Shown: piece by piece, positions 7,335 to 15,506 of the stretch | Layout: every line of letters starts with the position of its first letter | Position numbering within the stretch: position 1 is the stretch's first letter | Assembly: GCA_902775345.1 (NCBI GenBank) | Contig: CACYLW010000015.1 | Span: forward strand, 1 to 33,378 | From: an uncultured Eubacteriales bacterium | GTDB taxonomy: Bacteria > Bacillota > Clostridia > Peptostreptococcales > Anaerovoracaceae | DNA length: 33,378 nucleotides | Direction of reading: 5' to 3' | Made by a program: the position numbers and the translations under genes | Notes under the pieces: model-generated | Databases searched by the model: none | Told to the model about the DNA's origin: nothing | The model's input: the letters and a program-made list of their open reading frames with translations, nothing else

Positions 7335-8489
7335 CTACGGATTCATTATAGGTATGTCGATCTCCATGTCTGACTCCGGATATGTGGAACACGGATGGAT
7401 GTAATTGAACTTTTTGTCGGCAGAGCGGCGGAAATCGTTCTCTTTGGCGATAAAATATTCTCCGTTAACAACTCTGCTGTGACAGAATCCGCATACTCCG
7501 TTGCGGCATCTTACGACCGCCGGTATGCCCGCGCGCTCCAGAGCGGTGATCAGAGTCTCATTATTCGTCGCCTCCAGCTCATATACCGCGTCACGGATAT
7601 GCACGATGAGCCTGAACGCCTTGATCTCACTGACTTCCCTGTCTCCTACGGAATTTCTCTCCTGCCGGATCTTCGTTTCATCGAAGCCCAGACTCTCCAG
7701 TTCACCTCTTACGAATCTGTACATTGCATCAGGTCCGCACATGAAGACGCTGGTATCGCAGTCAATGTATTCCTTCAGCAGACCGGCTGTTATGAAGCCA
7801 TGACGGTAGCCTTCGGCTTCCTCTTCGGAAAGCACAACTATGACTTCTACGCCTTCGCCCCTGAATTTTTCAGGATCAAACGGGATGTGATCCCTGGTCC
7901 TTGCGCCGTAGATCAGCGTCAGTCTGAAATCCTCGCTGCCCTCGCGTATCGCTTTCATCATGGAAAGGAACGGAGTTACGCCGCTGCCGCCTGCAATGGC
8001 AACAATGTGTTTTCTGTCCCTTATGCTGTCAAAATAGAAATCTCCCGACGGCTCTCCTGCGATCAGCTCCGTGCCGGCAGCGGCCTCGTCGATAAGAAAG
8101 GTTGAGAATATGCCCTTCCTCTGCACCATTATCTCGAGTTTTCCCTCAAGGGCTTCCCTTGGAGATGATATCACCGAGTACGGCCGGCTCAGGAATGATT
8201 CACCTGCCCTGCAGCTCAGGGTCACGAACTGTCCTGCCCTGAAATACGGAAAAGCTTCGCCGGCCGCCGGCTCAAGCCTGATCCGCCAGCAGTCAGCGCT
8301 GCAAGGCGTCTTCTCTGCGATCACAGCCTTTACGAAACCCGGATGCAGGTCTTTTGCAAGGCGGTTCACTCCATATTCATACACCAGAGGAGCCGCAGGT
8401 GTTTCATCTATAAGCTTACGGCGCTTCGCTGTCATTTCCGTGGCGAGCCTGATGTCTTCGCCCGGAATATTACTTTTCTTGAAAGCCAT
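7335..8489 (-). CDS. FAD-dependent reductase with C-terminal 2Fe-2S ferredoxin domain
   Basis: 384 residues. Domains in order: an N-terminal extension of about 50 residues, an FAD-binding barrel (R102-P-Y-S), an NAD(P)-binding domain (GGSGVTPF at 167-174, MCGPDAM at 250-256) and a plant-type ferredoxin domain with ligands C328, C333, C336 and C367. This is the arrangement of phthalate dioxygenase reductase-like and methane monooxygenase reductase-like proteins, which pass electrons from NAD(P)H to a partner. No oxygenase is present. The obvious partner is the CrtI-like flavoprotein immediately upstream, one base away. The GGAGG site of this gene lies inside the end of that upstream gene, so the two are translationally linked. 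In an anaerobe this pair may carry out saturation or desaturation of an isoprenoid-like or lipid substrate; that is inference. Confidence 0.88.
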   Translation of the reverse strand: MAFKKSNIPGEDIRLATEMTAKRRKLIDETPAAPLVYEYGVNRLAKDLHPGFVKAVIAEKTPCSADCWRIRLEPAAGEAFPYFRAGQFVTLSCRAGESFLSRPYSVISSPREALEGKLEIMVQRKGIFSTFLIDEAAAGTELIAGEPSGDFYFDSIRDRKHIVAIAGGSGVTPFLSMMKAIREGSEDFRLTLIYGARTRDHIPFDPEKFRGEGVEVIVVLSEEEAEGYRHGFITAGLLKEYIDCDTSVFMCGPDAMYRFVRGELESLGFDETKIRQERNSVGDREVSEIKAFRLIVHIRDAVYELEATNNETLITALERAGIPAVVRCRNGVCGFCHSRVVNGEYFIAKENDFRRSADKKFNYIHPCSTYPESDMEIDIPIMNP

Positions 8490-8490
8490 A

Positions 8491-10023
8491 TTACCTGCCC
8501 TCCTTTTCCATGTCTCTCAGAGTGCGGCCGGCTTCATTCACTCCGGATTTGTAACTGCTCGGGAATCCAAGCAGTCTCTCTCCGTAGCCGCCGCCTATCC
8601 TGAGTCCCGGCACGAATCTGTCCTCTTCTACCATCTGGATCCTGCTCATCAGGCCGTCATAGTACTGGGATTCGTAACCGTAAACCGTGCCCTGCGGGTG
8701 TCCGCAGTATCTTGCGTATGTCTCAGGAGTGGCAATAGCTATCTCTTCTATATAGTCATGTATGTTGGTTCCGGTAGCCTTCTCGAATCTCTCGATCATG
8801 TCAGCGGCCACCTTGTTCTTCAGTTTGAAATAGTCTTCTTTGTCAACAGAACTCCACGCGTCATCAGTGAACAGCGTGGTCATGTATATTATGCAGGTTC
8901 CTTCCGGCGAGCAGTCCGGGTCAGCGTTGTTGAGGCATACTGTCGCCTGCGCGGCGGTATTGCCTATCTTCTTCATCGACTCGTACTGCTTCACGTTGTC
9001 GGTCGTGTCGTAAACGAAGTAGTTGTGGTCTTTCAGGCCCAGCTCTTCGGCAGACTTGCTGATCCCAAGGAACACGGTGAATCCCCTGCCTGCCAGTTTT
9101 CTGAAGTTTGTGAGCTTGAGAGCCCTTTCCGGCACTGCTTCGCTGTCAAGGAGCTTGCCGTAAACGACATGCGGGGAGCAGTTGGCGATAACGTGTCTGG
9201 CTGCGATCTCCCTGCCGTCTTTCAGCCTTATTCCGCACACATGGCCCTCTTCATCCGTGAGTATCTTCACGACCTCGCTGTTGAACCAGATATCTCCGCC
9301 GAGTTCGTGGATGCGCTCCTCGAACGCCAGCGAGAGCTCATGCGAGCGGTACTTCGGTATTGCCGCTCCCTTTGAGAAGTAGCTGTATATCATGTTGGCG
9401 TAGTGCAGGAAGCTCAGGTTGTTTCCGTCCGCGCCAAGATAACACCAGTATGTGTTGAGGTTATCGACGATCTCCTTTGGATAGCCCAGCGCCTCGAAAG
9501 CCTCGTTGACCGAGTACGATCCGCAGGCGAGGTAATCCGGATACTTCTCCATCATCACCGCCGGATCAGGCCTGCCTTTGGTTTCTCCGATATAGGCCAT
9601 GGCCTCTCTTATCTGCTGACACAGGGCGAAGAACTCGTTTATGTACTTCTCCCCGTCAGGATGGAGCTGATTGTTGGCCTTTGCAAAAGCTTCCCAGCCG
9701 AAAGGCATAACATAGTCGTAGCCCTCAGCCTCAGAAATCAGATGATACGCGTCTTTCAGCTGTATCCATTCGATCTTGTCAGCAACGCCCAGCTGCTCAA
9801 ACAGGATACGCGTGCTTCCCGGTTCTTCAGGCGTGCCTATGCCGTTGAATTCGTGCAGCGATGCTTCAAACTCGAACCTTCCGCGCACGAAGCTCGTGGC
9901 AAATCCGCCCGGTATATTGTGCTTCTCGCACACGAGGCAGGTCTTTCCTGCGTTCAGGATCCGGCAGGCAGCACCGAGGCCGCCGTTTCCGGCTCCGATC
10001 ACTATTACGTCATACTTGTCCAT
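8491..10023 (-). CDS. CrtI-like FAD/NAD(P)-binding oxidoreductase
   Basis: 510 residues. The N-terminal dinucleotide-binding motif is G10-A-G-N-G-G15, followed by the E-x-x-x-x-P-G-G-F motif around residues 33-41 and a conserved C-terminal segment, GGGYGERLLGFPSSYKSG, typical of the phytoene desaturase/retinol saturase/carotenoid isomerase group. No other carotenoid genes are in the window, so a carotenoid substrate is not supported. Homologues in anaerobic Firmicutes are usually annotated only as NAD(P)/FAD-dependent oxidoreductases. The ATG at 10023 has GGGAG six bases away. It is 12 bases behind the lipid kinase gene and one base ahead of the 2Fe-2S reductase gene, its likely electron donor or acceptor. 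Confidence 0.85.
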   Translation of the reverse strand: MDKYDVIVIGAGNGGLGAACRILNAGKTCLVCEKHNIPGGFATSFVRGRFEFEASLHEFNGIGTPEEPGSTRILFEQLGVADKIEWIQLKDAYHLISEAEGYDYVMPFGWEAFAKANNQLHPDGEKYINEFFALCQQIREAMAYIGETKGRPDPAVMMEKYPDYLACGSYSVNEAFEALGYPKEIVDNLNTYWCYLGADGNNLSFLHYANMIYSYFSKGAAIPKYRSHELSLAFEERIHELGGDIWFNSEVVKILTDEEGHVCGIRLKDGREIAARHVIANCSPHVVYGKLLDSEAVPERALKLTNFRKLAGRGFTVFLGISKSAEELGLKDHNYFVYDTTDNVKQYESMKKIGNTAAQATVCLNNADPDCSPEGTCIIYMTTLFTDDAWSSVDKEDYFKLKNKVAADMIERFEKATGTNIHDYIEEIAIATPETYARYCGHPQGTVYGYESQYYDGLMSRIQMVEEDRFVPGLRIGGGYGERLLGFPSSYKSGVNEAGRTLRDMEKEGR

Positions 10024-10035
10024 GGCTCGCTCCCG

Positions 10036-10887
10036 TTATACCCCTGTTTCGACCGTGTAGGTCAGCACATCCTCTATCACATCGCCGTCGATCTGCAGAG
10101 CGCATGGCTGATCGAACGATACCGTGACTTTCTTTCCTGTCTGTACCGTGACCCAGTCTTTTTTAAGAACGTGTTCGCCCTTGTTGAGTGACGGGAACCT
10201 CATCAGTGTCACGAGTCTGTTCTTCTTGTACAGCGTAACGACTGAAACCGTGCCTTCCTCATTGAAGCGGTCCTGAGCAGGAGCTACCATCATGCCCCCG
10301 CCGTAGAAGCGTCCCTTCATTGTTGAAGCCATCCAGACGTTCTCGAATTTGCTTACCTTACCATCTACTTCCACGGTCGCTTTCTTGAGTTTGTAGCTTC
10401 CGAGGAGCAGCCTTATGGCGATCTTCGAATAGCTTACCGGCTTGTCGGATGTGGCTCTCTGTATGTCGCCTATCCTGCAGGTCTCGCCATCGATACCGTA
10501 GCCGATGCCGTTCACGAATCTTCTCTGAACGCCCTTAACAGTGACCAGCGGAAGGTTCTTCAGAAACGGCCTAAGATCGATCCTGCCGTTTTCAGCGTAC
10601 TTCTCGTTATCACGGTAGAAGTCATTGCCGCTGCCGCATTTCACGTAATAGACCGGTATCCCGAATTCGTATCCGTATACATCATTCGCGAAGCGGTTCA
10701 TCGTACCGTCTCCGCCCGTCAGAATGACCTCGTCGCCTTCGTTGAGGCCATCAAAGAACGCCTTCATGTCGCTGATATCAAGAAGACTTTTGAATTCACA
10801 CTCAACATTGCTGCCTTCGGCCCACTGCCTGGCATCCTGTTCCCCTTTTGAGTTATTGGCCAACGGATTGTAAAGCAAGTAAGTCAT
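10036..10887 (-). CDS. Diacylglycerol kinase family lipid kinase (YegS/DagK-like)
   Basis: 283 residues. N-terminal NPLAN (7-11) and the catalytic-domain motif G58-G-D-G-T62 identify the DAGK catalytic family. GSGND, YGIDGE and the late QIDGD segment agree with YegS, DgkB and sphingosine kinase-like enzymes, which transfer ATP phosphate to a lipid hydroxyl. The protein is soluble and probably peripheral at the membrane. Diacylglycerol is the usual Gram-positive substrate, but specificity cannot be assigned. It is first in a cluster that continues with flavoenzymes, YhhN proteins and a hydrolase, so it may supply or recycle phosphatidate for the same lipid pathway. A GGGGGG purine run eight bases before the ATG serves as ribosome binding site. 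Confidence 0.88.
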   Translation of the reverse strand: MTYLLYNPLANNSKGEQDARQWAEGSNVECEFKSLLDISDMKAFFDGLNEGDEVILTGGDGTMNRFANDVYGYEFGIPVYYVKCGSGNDFYRDNEKYAENGRIDLRPFLKNLPLVTVKGVQRRFVNGIGYGIDGETCRIGDIQRATSDKPVSYSKIAIRLLLGSYKLKKATVEVDGKVSKFENVWMASTMKGRFYGGGMMVAPAQDRFNEEGTVSVVTLYKKNRLVTLMRFPSLNKGEHVLKKDWVTVQTGKKVTVSFDQPCALQIDGDVIEDVLTYTVETGV

Positions 10888-10904
10888 GGCTCTTTCCCCC
10901 CTTC

Positions 10905-10965
10905 TTATGTTTTTCTTACGTATCTGTTATGTATCCTTGATTTTCTGTTAACAATTGTATCATAT
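10905..10965 (-). promoter_or_regulatory. Possible promoter region of the lipid cluster
   Basis: Between the aminopeptidase terminator and the lipid kinase gene, the minus strand offers TTGTTA, 17 bases, CATAAC (four of six in each box), and separately an extended -10-like TGATACAAT. Neither is strong. That the cluster starts here follows mainly from the terminator just upstream. Confidence 0.35.
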
Positions 10966-10983
10966 GTACAGGTCCGAGAATAC

Positions 10984-11015
10984 AGAAAAGCCTCTGACCG
11001 CTGTGGTCAGAGGCT
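10984..11015 (-). terminator. Rho-independent terminator of the aminopeptidase gene
   Basis: On the minus strand AGCCTCTGACC and GGTCAGAGGCT pair perfectly over 11 bases around a five-base loop and are followed by TTTTCTGT. It lies 15 bases after the aminopeptidase stop codon and separates that gene from the lipid cluster. Confidence 0.9.
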
Positions 11016-11030
11016 CTGTATTTTGTTGTT

Positions 11031-12263
11031 TCAGAATGCGAAGTTGCCGTTTACGAATACAGGTATTTCTTCGCCGTCATGTGTGATGCCGGTGATCTCA
11101 AGGTCTTCCGAGCCGACCATGAAGTCGACATGTGTCATCGAGGTGTTTGCCCCAAGAGCCTTGAGCTCGTCCTTGGTCATGTTCTCTGCGCCCTTGACCA
11201 GCGGATATGCCTCGCCGAACGCAAAGTGGCAGGAAGCGTTTTCGTCAAACAGTGTGTTGAAGAAAAGCACGCCGCTGTTGGAGATAGGCGAATCGTAAGG
11301 TACGAGCGCTACCTCTCCGAAATACGAAGCTCCTTCATCAACGGTGATGGCATCCCTGAGGACGTCTTCACCCTTGTCCGCGTGAGCCTCTACGATCTTT
11401 CCGTTCTCAACTTTGAAGACGATCCCTTCGATGACCGTGCCGTTGTGGCTGAGCGGCTTTGTGGATACGATCGTACCGTTCATGCTGTTCCTGTCAGGGA
11501 GCGTGAATACTTCCTCTGTCGGGAGATTCGGTGAGAAGATCACACCTGTACCGGCCTTTTCAGAACCGCCTTCCCAGTAGTGGCCTTCAGGAAGGTCTAC
11601 TGTAACGTCTGTGCCGGCTGCGTTCTTATATCTCAGCGTTTTGAAGTTGTATCCGTTCAGTATGTCTACGTGCTTCTTGAGTTCGTCGATGTGATCCTGC
11701 CAGTTCCGGATAGCATCTCCGCCGTCTACTCTGCAGCATGAGAGGATCTCTTCCCACATCCTTGCAACAGCGTCCTCTTCGCTGAGTTCAGGGAATACCA
11801 GGCGTGACCAGGCTTTCGATGGCACCGAGCAGATGCTCCACGGGCATGCGCTGCTCATCAGCTTTTCCCTGTAATGCTCGAGCGCCTTGCCGCTGCTTAT
11901 CTGAGCTCTTTTAATGCGGTCCGGATCGACTCCGTTCAGGCTCTCAGGGTCTTCCGCAAAAATCGTAAGAAATGCGCAGCCCTCGTCAGCAAGGCCGTTT
12001 GCACGGTCTACTTCCCACTGATCGACGCTGTCGAACACCTCGTCAGCCGCCTTCAGGTATTTCATGCGGGTGAGCTCGTCATCGTGCCAGCGGAACAGTA
12101 CTTCCCTGCATCCTGCTTCATATGCCGCTTCGGCACAAAGCTTCGCGAAATCCGCACATTCGATCTCACTTGTTATCTGTAATCTCTGTCCTTTCTGTAT
12201 ATTTACTCCTGATTTTATAACCAGGTCTGCATAGTCCCTTTTAAGTTTTTCAAGATTTGCCAT
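11031..12263 (-). CDS. M29 family metallo-aminopeptidase (AmpS/PepS-type)
   Basis: 410 residues, the full family length. M29 enzymes are dimeric cytoplasmic exopeptidases with two metal ions that release N-terminal residues from peptides. Expected ligands and catalytic residues can be placed: E250/E251 (NLPTEEV), E317 (SYFGEVALV), H346 (CHFAFG), Y353 (GEAYPL), H378 and D380 (MTHVDFM). The N-terminal half has the usual GQRLQI segment. The ATG at 12263 is the only reasonable start, but the AAAGGAG site sits 13 bases away, longer than normal. The gene stands alone: terminators at 12316-12347 and 10984-11015 bracket it. I see no clear promoter in the 50 bases between the upstream terminator and the start. 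Confidence 0.93.
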   Translation of the reverse strand: MANLEKLKRDYADLVIKSGVNIQKGQRLQITSEIECADFAKLCAEAAYEAGCREVLFRWHDDELTRMKYLKAADEVFDSVDQWEVDRANGLADEGCAFLTIFAEDPESLNGVDPDRIKRAQISSGKALEHYREKLMSSACPWSICSVPSKAWSRLVFPELSEEDAVARMWEEILSCCRVDGGDAIRNWQDHIDELKKHVDILNGYNFKTLRYKNAAGTDVTVDLPEGHYWEGGSEKAGTGVIFSPNLPTEEVFTLPDRNSMNGTIVSTKPLSHNGTVIEGIVFKVENGKIVEAHADKGEDVLRDAITVDEGASYFGEVALVPYDSPISNSGVLFFNTLFDENASCHFAFGEAYPLVKGAENMTKDELKALGANTSMTHVDFMVGSEDLEITGITHDGEEIPVFVNGNFAF

Positions 12264-12315
12264 TCTTTTTTGATGACTCCTTTCAGTGATAGTTGTTGTT
12301 TTTTTAAGTAAAGCG

Positions 12316-12347
12316 TAAAAAGCACCTCCGGTTCAGATGGCCGGAGG
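12316..12347 (-). terminator. Rho-independent terminator
   Basis: On the minus strand CCTCCGG and CCGGAGG pair around a nine-base loop, followed by TGCTTTTTACG. It lies about 57 bases beyond the stop of the 125-residue unknown protein gene and ends that transcript before the aminopeptidase gene. Confidence 0.8.
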
Positions 12348-12404
12348 GCCTGTACTTTTGCATTAAAAAGAAGTGTCAGTCTGCCGCTGCCCTGGCCGCT
12401 GTAC

Positions 12405-12782
12405 TTAATCCCAGGATTCAGGCTTGAACTTACGGTTCTTCATTTCCTCTATGTATTTTTTATATGCCTGAGTATCGGAGATCCTGACTCTGTTGTTGAG
12501 AGCTTCCTCTAAGGCCTCGATCTTGAGAGGGTCATATCTGTCGCCCACGCGCCACTGATACGAATGCGGATACGCGTCGTCCTTGTCGAGCACGGTAGGA
12601 TCCCTGAGGATCATCCTCTCATAATCGTAGTAAAGCAGCTCATACTCAGCGTTCGGATCTTCCGCAATGTCTGCGCTGTCTTCAGGCTTCCTTGATTCGT
12701 TGACATCAGGGCCAAGATAGCTGGCATCCATAACAATCGTGTATTCAAAATCCTTGTCGTTAAAAGTCTTCTTGTTGTCCAT
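12405..12782 (-). CDS. Unknown acidic soluble protein
   Basis: 125 residues, not recognised. It is strongly charged and acidic, with no membrane segment or signal peptide. The N-terminal part is rich in Asp/Glu, the middle is rich in tyrosine (ELLYYDYERM), and the C-terminal part looks helical with mixed charge. There are no cysteines or obvious catalytic motifs. The ATG at 12782 has GAGG 12 bases upstream, a rather long spacing. It is about 80 bases behind a YcxB-like gene, with a small hairpin between them (12817-12832) that may reduce read-through. The terminator downstream supports it as a real transcribed gene. Confidence 0.7.
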   Translation of the reverse strand: MDNKKTFNDKDFEYTIVMDASYLGPDVNESRKPEDSADIAEDPNAEYELLYYDYERMILRDPTVLDKDDAYPHSYQWRVGDRYDPLKIEALEEALNNRVRISDTQAYKKYIEEMKNRKFKPESWD

Positions 12783-12816
12783 TATTCAATAACCTCATTA
12801 TCCGTATATGATCAAA

Positions 12817-12832
12817 ACATGCCGGTGCATGT
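12817..12832 (-). terminator. Weak hairpin, possible partial terminator
   Basis: On the minus strand ACATGC, a four-base loop and GCATGT are followed by TTTG. The stem has only six pairs and the T-run is short, so any termination after the YcxB-like gene would be partial. Confidence 0.35.
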
Positions 12833-12865
12833 CACTTTTTGCTGATTTGTTTGCTTATCTGTATA

Positions 12866-13399
12866 TTACCTTATTACTTTAACATCAATTCCGTTGTCCT
12901 TGATGTAGTCCTGGATCTCTTTCCTGTAAGTGTTCATCACGGAGAGGACGATCCCGGACAGGTCCTTTGAGAAGAAGGTAGTGGATTCGGCGAATGTTCT
13001 TACGAACGCAACGTTGTCCCATGCCAGCCTTACTGCCTGCGAGCCTGTCTTCTCTATCCCGACACCGTTCTCGTCGAGTGTCACTACCGACGGACGGTCA
13101 TCCGCAAGAAAGCCGTTGACCGTCTTCATCATCCTGAAGAGGACCATCAACGTGGCAGCCGCCGCAACTGCAGAAAAAACTGCTACCAGTATCTTCGTGG
13201 CATTGAAGGAACCGGTGATCCCTCCGTAAACATTCATGGCAAAGAGAAGTACCATAGCAGCTGTCAGAACGATGTATCTTGTGAAGTTATCCTTCAGTTT
13301 GTCTTCAGGCCTGTACAGCAGCTGTCTGTACTGGGTCATGATATTTACAACCTCTTTGTAAAACTGCCTTGTTCCTTTTTCCTTTACCTCGATCGTCAT
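12866..13399 (-). CDS. YcxB-like membrane protein
   Basis: 177 residues. An N-terminal cytoplasmic segment (about 1-40) is followed by two closely spaced membrane helices (about 43-62 and 68-88). A C-terminal soluble domain (about 100-177) has the DENGVGIEK...W-x-x-V-x-F/V pattern of YcxB-like proteins, thought to fold like a PH domain. The function of the family is not established. The ATG at 13399 has a GGAGGG site seven bases away. An extended -10-like element (TGGTATCAT, about 13461-13469) lies some 60 bases upstream without a good -35. The 160-base gap upstream holds no other gene. Confidence 0.75.
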   Translation of the reverse strand: MTIEVKEKGTRQFYKEVVNIMTQYRQLLYRPEDKLKDNFTRYIVLTAAMVLLFAMNVYGGITGSFNATKILVAVFSAVAAAATLMVLFRMMKTVNGFLADDRPSVVTLDENGVGIEKTGSQAVRLAWDNVAFVRTFAESTTFFSKDLSGIVLSVMNTYRKEIQDYIKDNGIDVKVIR

Positions 13400-13560
13400 T
13401 TCAATACCCTCCGCTCAGAGACAAGGCTGCCGGTTCCGGCCGCCTGTCTTTCGAAGTCTAATGATACCATTTTTGCGCCCGATTTATCATTCCCTTACAG
13501 ATTATTATTATACTCCAAACCGCTCTTCAGTATGCGTTCGATTGGTGAATTTGCACATCT

Positions 13561-14091
13561 TCAGCGGATCCATTTATCGGCAGTGACCGGCTCCTCATAT
13601 CCCCAGTCCTCGGGAACAGCATGAACAACCAGATCGAATCCGTTTTTTTCAAGAACTTTAGCCGAAGCACGGTTCTCTATCATCGTACTCGCGGTTATGA
13701 TCTCAATATCCGTCTCATCATAGAGGTAGTTTATCATCATCTTCAGTGCTTCTGAAGCGATGCCCTGCCCCCAGTAACGTTCGAGCAGCCTGTACCCGAC
13801 GCTTATCTTATGGATCTCATCGCGGAATCCGTACATCTCAGCGATCCCGCAAAAAGCTTCTTTCATGTAGATGCCCAGTATGATCGACTCCCTGAAGCAT
13901 TCATCGTAAAGATGATCGATCACGTACTCCATGCTGTCATATTTCTTCTCGAAAAGAAATGTCGGCAGATATCTGTATACAGTCTCGTTTTCAGTCAGTT
14001 CGCGCAATGAATCAGCGTCGTCCTGAGTTATTGCTCTGAGGACGACGCGTTCTCCTTCTATGAACGGTATTTCTGAAAAAAGCTTCTTCAT
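13561..14091 (-). CDS. GNAT acetyltransferase, RimJ/RimL-like
   Basis: 176 residues. The opening LRAITQDDADSLREL strand-helix and the acetyl-CoA binding segment YWGQGIASEALKMM (about 106-119) place it in the RimJ/RimL type of GNAT N-acetyltransferases; the late ENRASAKVLEKNGF segment is also characteristic. Substrates range from ribosomal protein N-termini to antibiotics and small molecules, and cannot be assigned. The ATG at 14091 is three bases beyond the phosphoesterase stop and has no clear Shine-Dalgarno of its own, so it is probably translated by coupling. It is last in a three-gene operon with two phosphatases. Confidence 0.85.
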   Translation of the reverse strand: MKKLFSEIPFIEGERVVLRAITQDDADSLRELTENETVYRYLPTFLFEKKYDSMEYVIDHLYDECFRESIILGIYMKEAFCGIAEMYGFRDEIHKISVGYRLLERYWGQGIASEALKMMINYLYDETDIEIITASTMIENRASAKVLEKNGFDLVVHAVPEDWGYEEPVTADKWIR

Positions 14092-14094
14092 CGT

Positions 14095-14565
14095 TCAGAT
14101 CGCTTTAAGATCGGCATGGAATCTGCCGTTTTCTATCTTAAGCACTGCATACCCCGGATAATAGCCGCGTCCTGCCGAACCCGGATTCAGCAGTGTGACG
14201 CCGTTGTTCTCTGAGAGATGCTGCTCATGGGTGTGTCCGAACAGCGCAATGTCTGCGCCTGCTTCGAGTGCCTGAGACGTAAGGGTCTCGAGCCTGTAAT
14301 CATATTTCACGTACGACAGGTGACCATGCGTCATGAATATGGTGACGCCATCGACTTTGACGATGAGCAGGTTTTTCAGCTTCGTGCCGAAGTCGCAGTT
14401 GCCCCTGACCGCGTAGATCTGAAGATCAGGGAACTTTTCCTCCAGTCTTGCCAGGTCACGTTCCCCGTCACCGAGGAAAAGCACGATATCGGGCTTCTCG
14501 AGTTCTATGGCTGATATCATATTTGCGGCATAGCCGTGGGAGTCAGAAAAAACACATATTTTCAT
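14095..14565 (-). CDS. YfcE/MJ0936-type metallophosphoesterase
   Basis: 156 residues. All calcineurin-like phosphoesterase motifs are present: D8-S-H10 with G11, G32-D33-G, G55-N56-C-D58, H80-G-H82 and G110-H-T-H113. The small size and lack of a cap match YfcE, a two-metal phosphodiesterase acting on model diesters, with an uncertain natural substrate. The ATG at 14565 has AAGGA at suitable distance. It lies 42 bases after the HAD phosphatase gene and 3 bases before a GNAT gene, in one operon. Confidence 0.92.
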   Translation of the reverse strand: MKICVFSDSHGYAANMISAIELEKPDIVLFLGDGERDLARLEEKFPDLQIYAVRGNCDFGTKLKNLLIVKVDGVTIFMTHGHLSYVKYDYRLETLTSQALEAGADIALFGHTHEQHLSENNGVTLLNPGSAGRGYYPGYAVLKIENGRFHADLKAI

Positions 14566-14607
14566 TATTTGCAGATCCTTTTGTTTTTATTGATTGCGCC
14601 GGTCTGT

Positions 14608-15432
14608 CTAGATCAGGCCCAGCTTGCGGAATGCCCACTCGATCCCGTCTTCATCCGCAGCCGGACAGATGAGATCACTGCGTTCCTTGAGGAACTCGCT
14701 TCCGTTTCCCATGCATACGCTTGTGCCCACAGCCTCTATCATTTCGATGTCTATCCTGCTGTCGCCGAATCCGATAGTATCGGCCATATCGAAGCCCAGA
14801 GCATCAGCTACCAGGCGAACAGCGCTGCCTTTGTCGAACTTGCGGTTGATGATCTCGCCGAACAGGCATCCCGGCTCCGAGAAATCGTGTACGATGAACT
14901 GAAGCTCGTCACCGAGTGCATCTCTTGCCGGTTTTATCTGATCCTCACCGGCGCATGTATACACGACTTTATACAGCGGACACCCGTCATATTCTGCCAT
15001 CGGTCTTGGTCCGAGTCCTATCCAGACGGCTTCGATCATGCCGAGCAGATAACTGTTCCTGATCTCAGTCTGCGTAAGATAATCCTTGGCGCGCTCGTCA
15101 CTGTATGCGTAGTCTTTTCCCTCGATCGAAAGGAATACTCCTTCGTTATGAAACAGTGTGATCAGTTTTTCCTTCTGCTCCTCTGTCAGCGGGCAGTCAT
15201 AAAGCACGTCTTCGCCTGCATAAACGTAACCACCGCAGCTGGCAATGCCTCCGTCAAAACCGTATTTGTTTAACGGCGATAGCGCGCCGTAATTGCGTCC
15301 GGAGCACAGAAAGACCTTATGTCCCAGCTCGCGGGCTCTTTTTACTGCTCTGACAGCGCTTTCAGGAGGTTCGTAGCCTCCCGGAGCTGTAAACGTACCA
15401 TCGACATCCAGAAAAACCAGTTTACGGTTCAT
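14608..15432 (-). CDS. HAD-IIB (Cof-type) phosphatase
   Basis: 274 residues. Motif I is D9-V-D11-G-T, motif II SGR (44-46), motif III K201 (DKGSAV) and motif IV GDSRID (223-228). The large alpha/beta cap between residues of about 80 and 190 is the C2B type found in Cof, YbjI and YidA, which dephosphorylate sugar phosphates and cofactors. Substrate unknown. The ATG at 15432 has a perfect GGGAGGAG site. A promoter with a consensus -10 lies at 15507-15535, and the gene heads an operon with the YfcE-type phosphoesterase and a GNAT protein. Confidence 0.9.
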   Translation of the reverse strand: MNRKLVFLDVDGTFTAPGGYEPPESAVRAVKRARELGHKVFLCSGRNYGALSPLNKYGFDGGIASCGGYVYAGEDVLYDCPLTEEQKEKLITLFHNEGVFLSIEGKDYAYSDERAKDYLTQTEIRNSYLLGMIEAVWIGLGPRPMAEYDGCPLYKVVYTCAGEDQIKPARDALGDELQFIVHDFSEPGCLFGEIINRKFDKGSAVRLVADALGFDMADTIGFGDSRIDIEMIEAVGTSVCMGNGSEFLKERSDLICPAADEDGIEWAFRKLGLI

Positions 15433-15478
15433 TATTCTCCTCCCAATGAGTGTTTATTTTCTTTGATCTCTGATTTAT

Positions 15479-15502
15479 GCCGTAACACGGCTGTAAACAC
15501 GG
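15479..15502. repeat. Short direct repeat at the predicted transcription start
   Basis: On the minus strand CCGTGTT occurs twice with a 12-base period (15502-15496 and 15490-15484). The second copy is part of the small palindrome CCGTGTTACGG. The pair lies just downstream of the -10 box of the HAD operon promoter, a position where repressors bind. Confidence 0.4.
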
Positions 15503-15506
15503 TAAT

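Noticed and set aside
8071-9375. Plus-strand 434-residue reading frame
   Set aside because: It lies opposite the CrtI-like and 2Fe-2S reductase genes, which have complete motifs and good ribosome binding sites. Its translation has no recognisable domain and an erratic composition, as expected for a shadow frame.
8491-10023. Annotation as phytoene desaturase (crtI)
   Set aside because: Fold motifs agree, but there is no phytoene synthase or other carotenoid gene in the window, and the neighbours point to general lipid redox chemistry.
12264-12315. Promoter for the M29 aminopeptidase gene
   Set aside because: A terminator upstream implies a promoter here, but only poor matches with wrong spacing (TTTACT, 15 bases, TATCAC) are visible, so none is listed.
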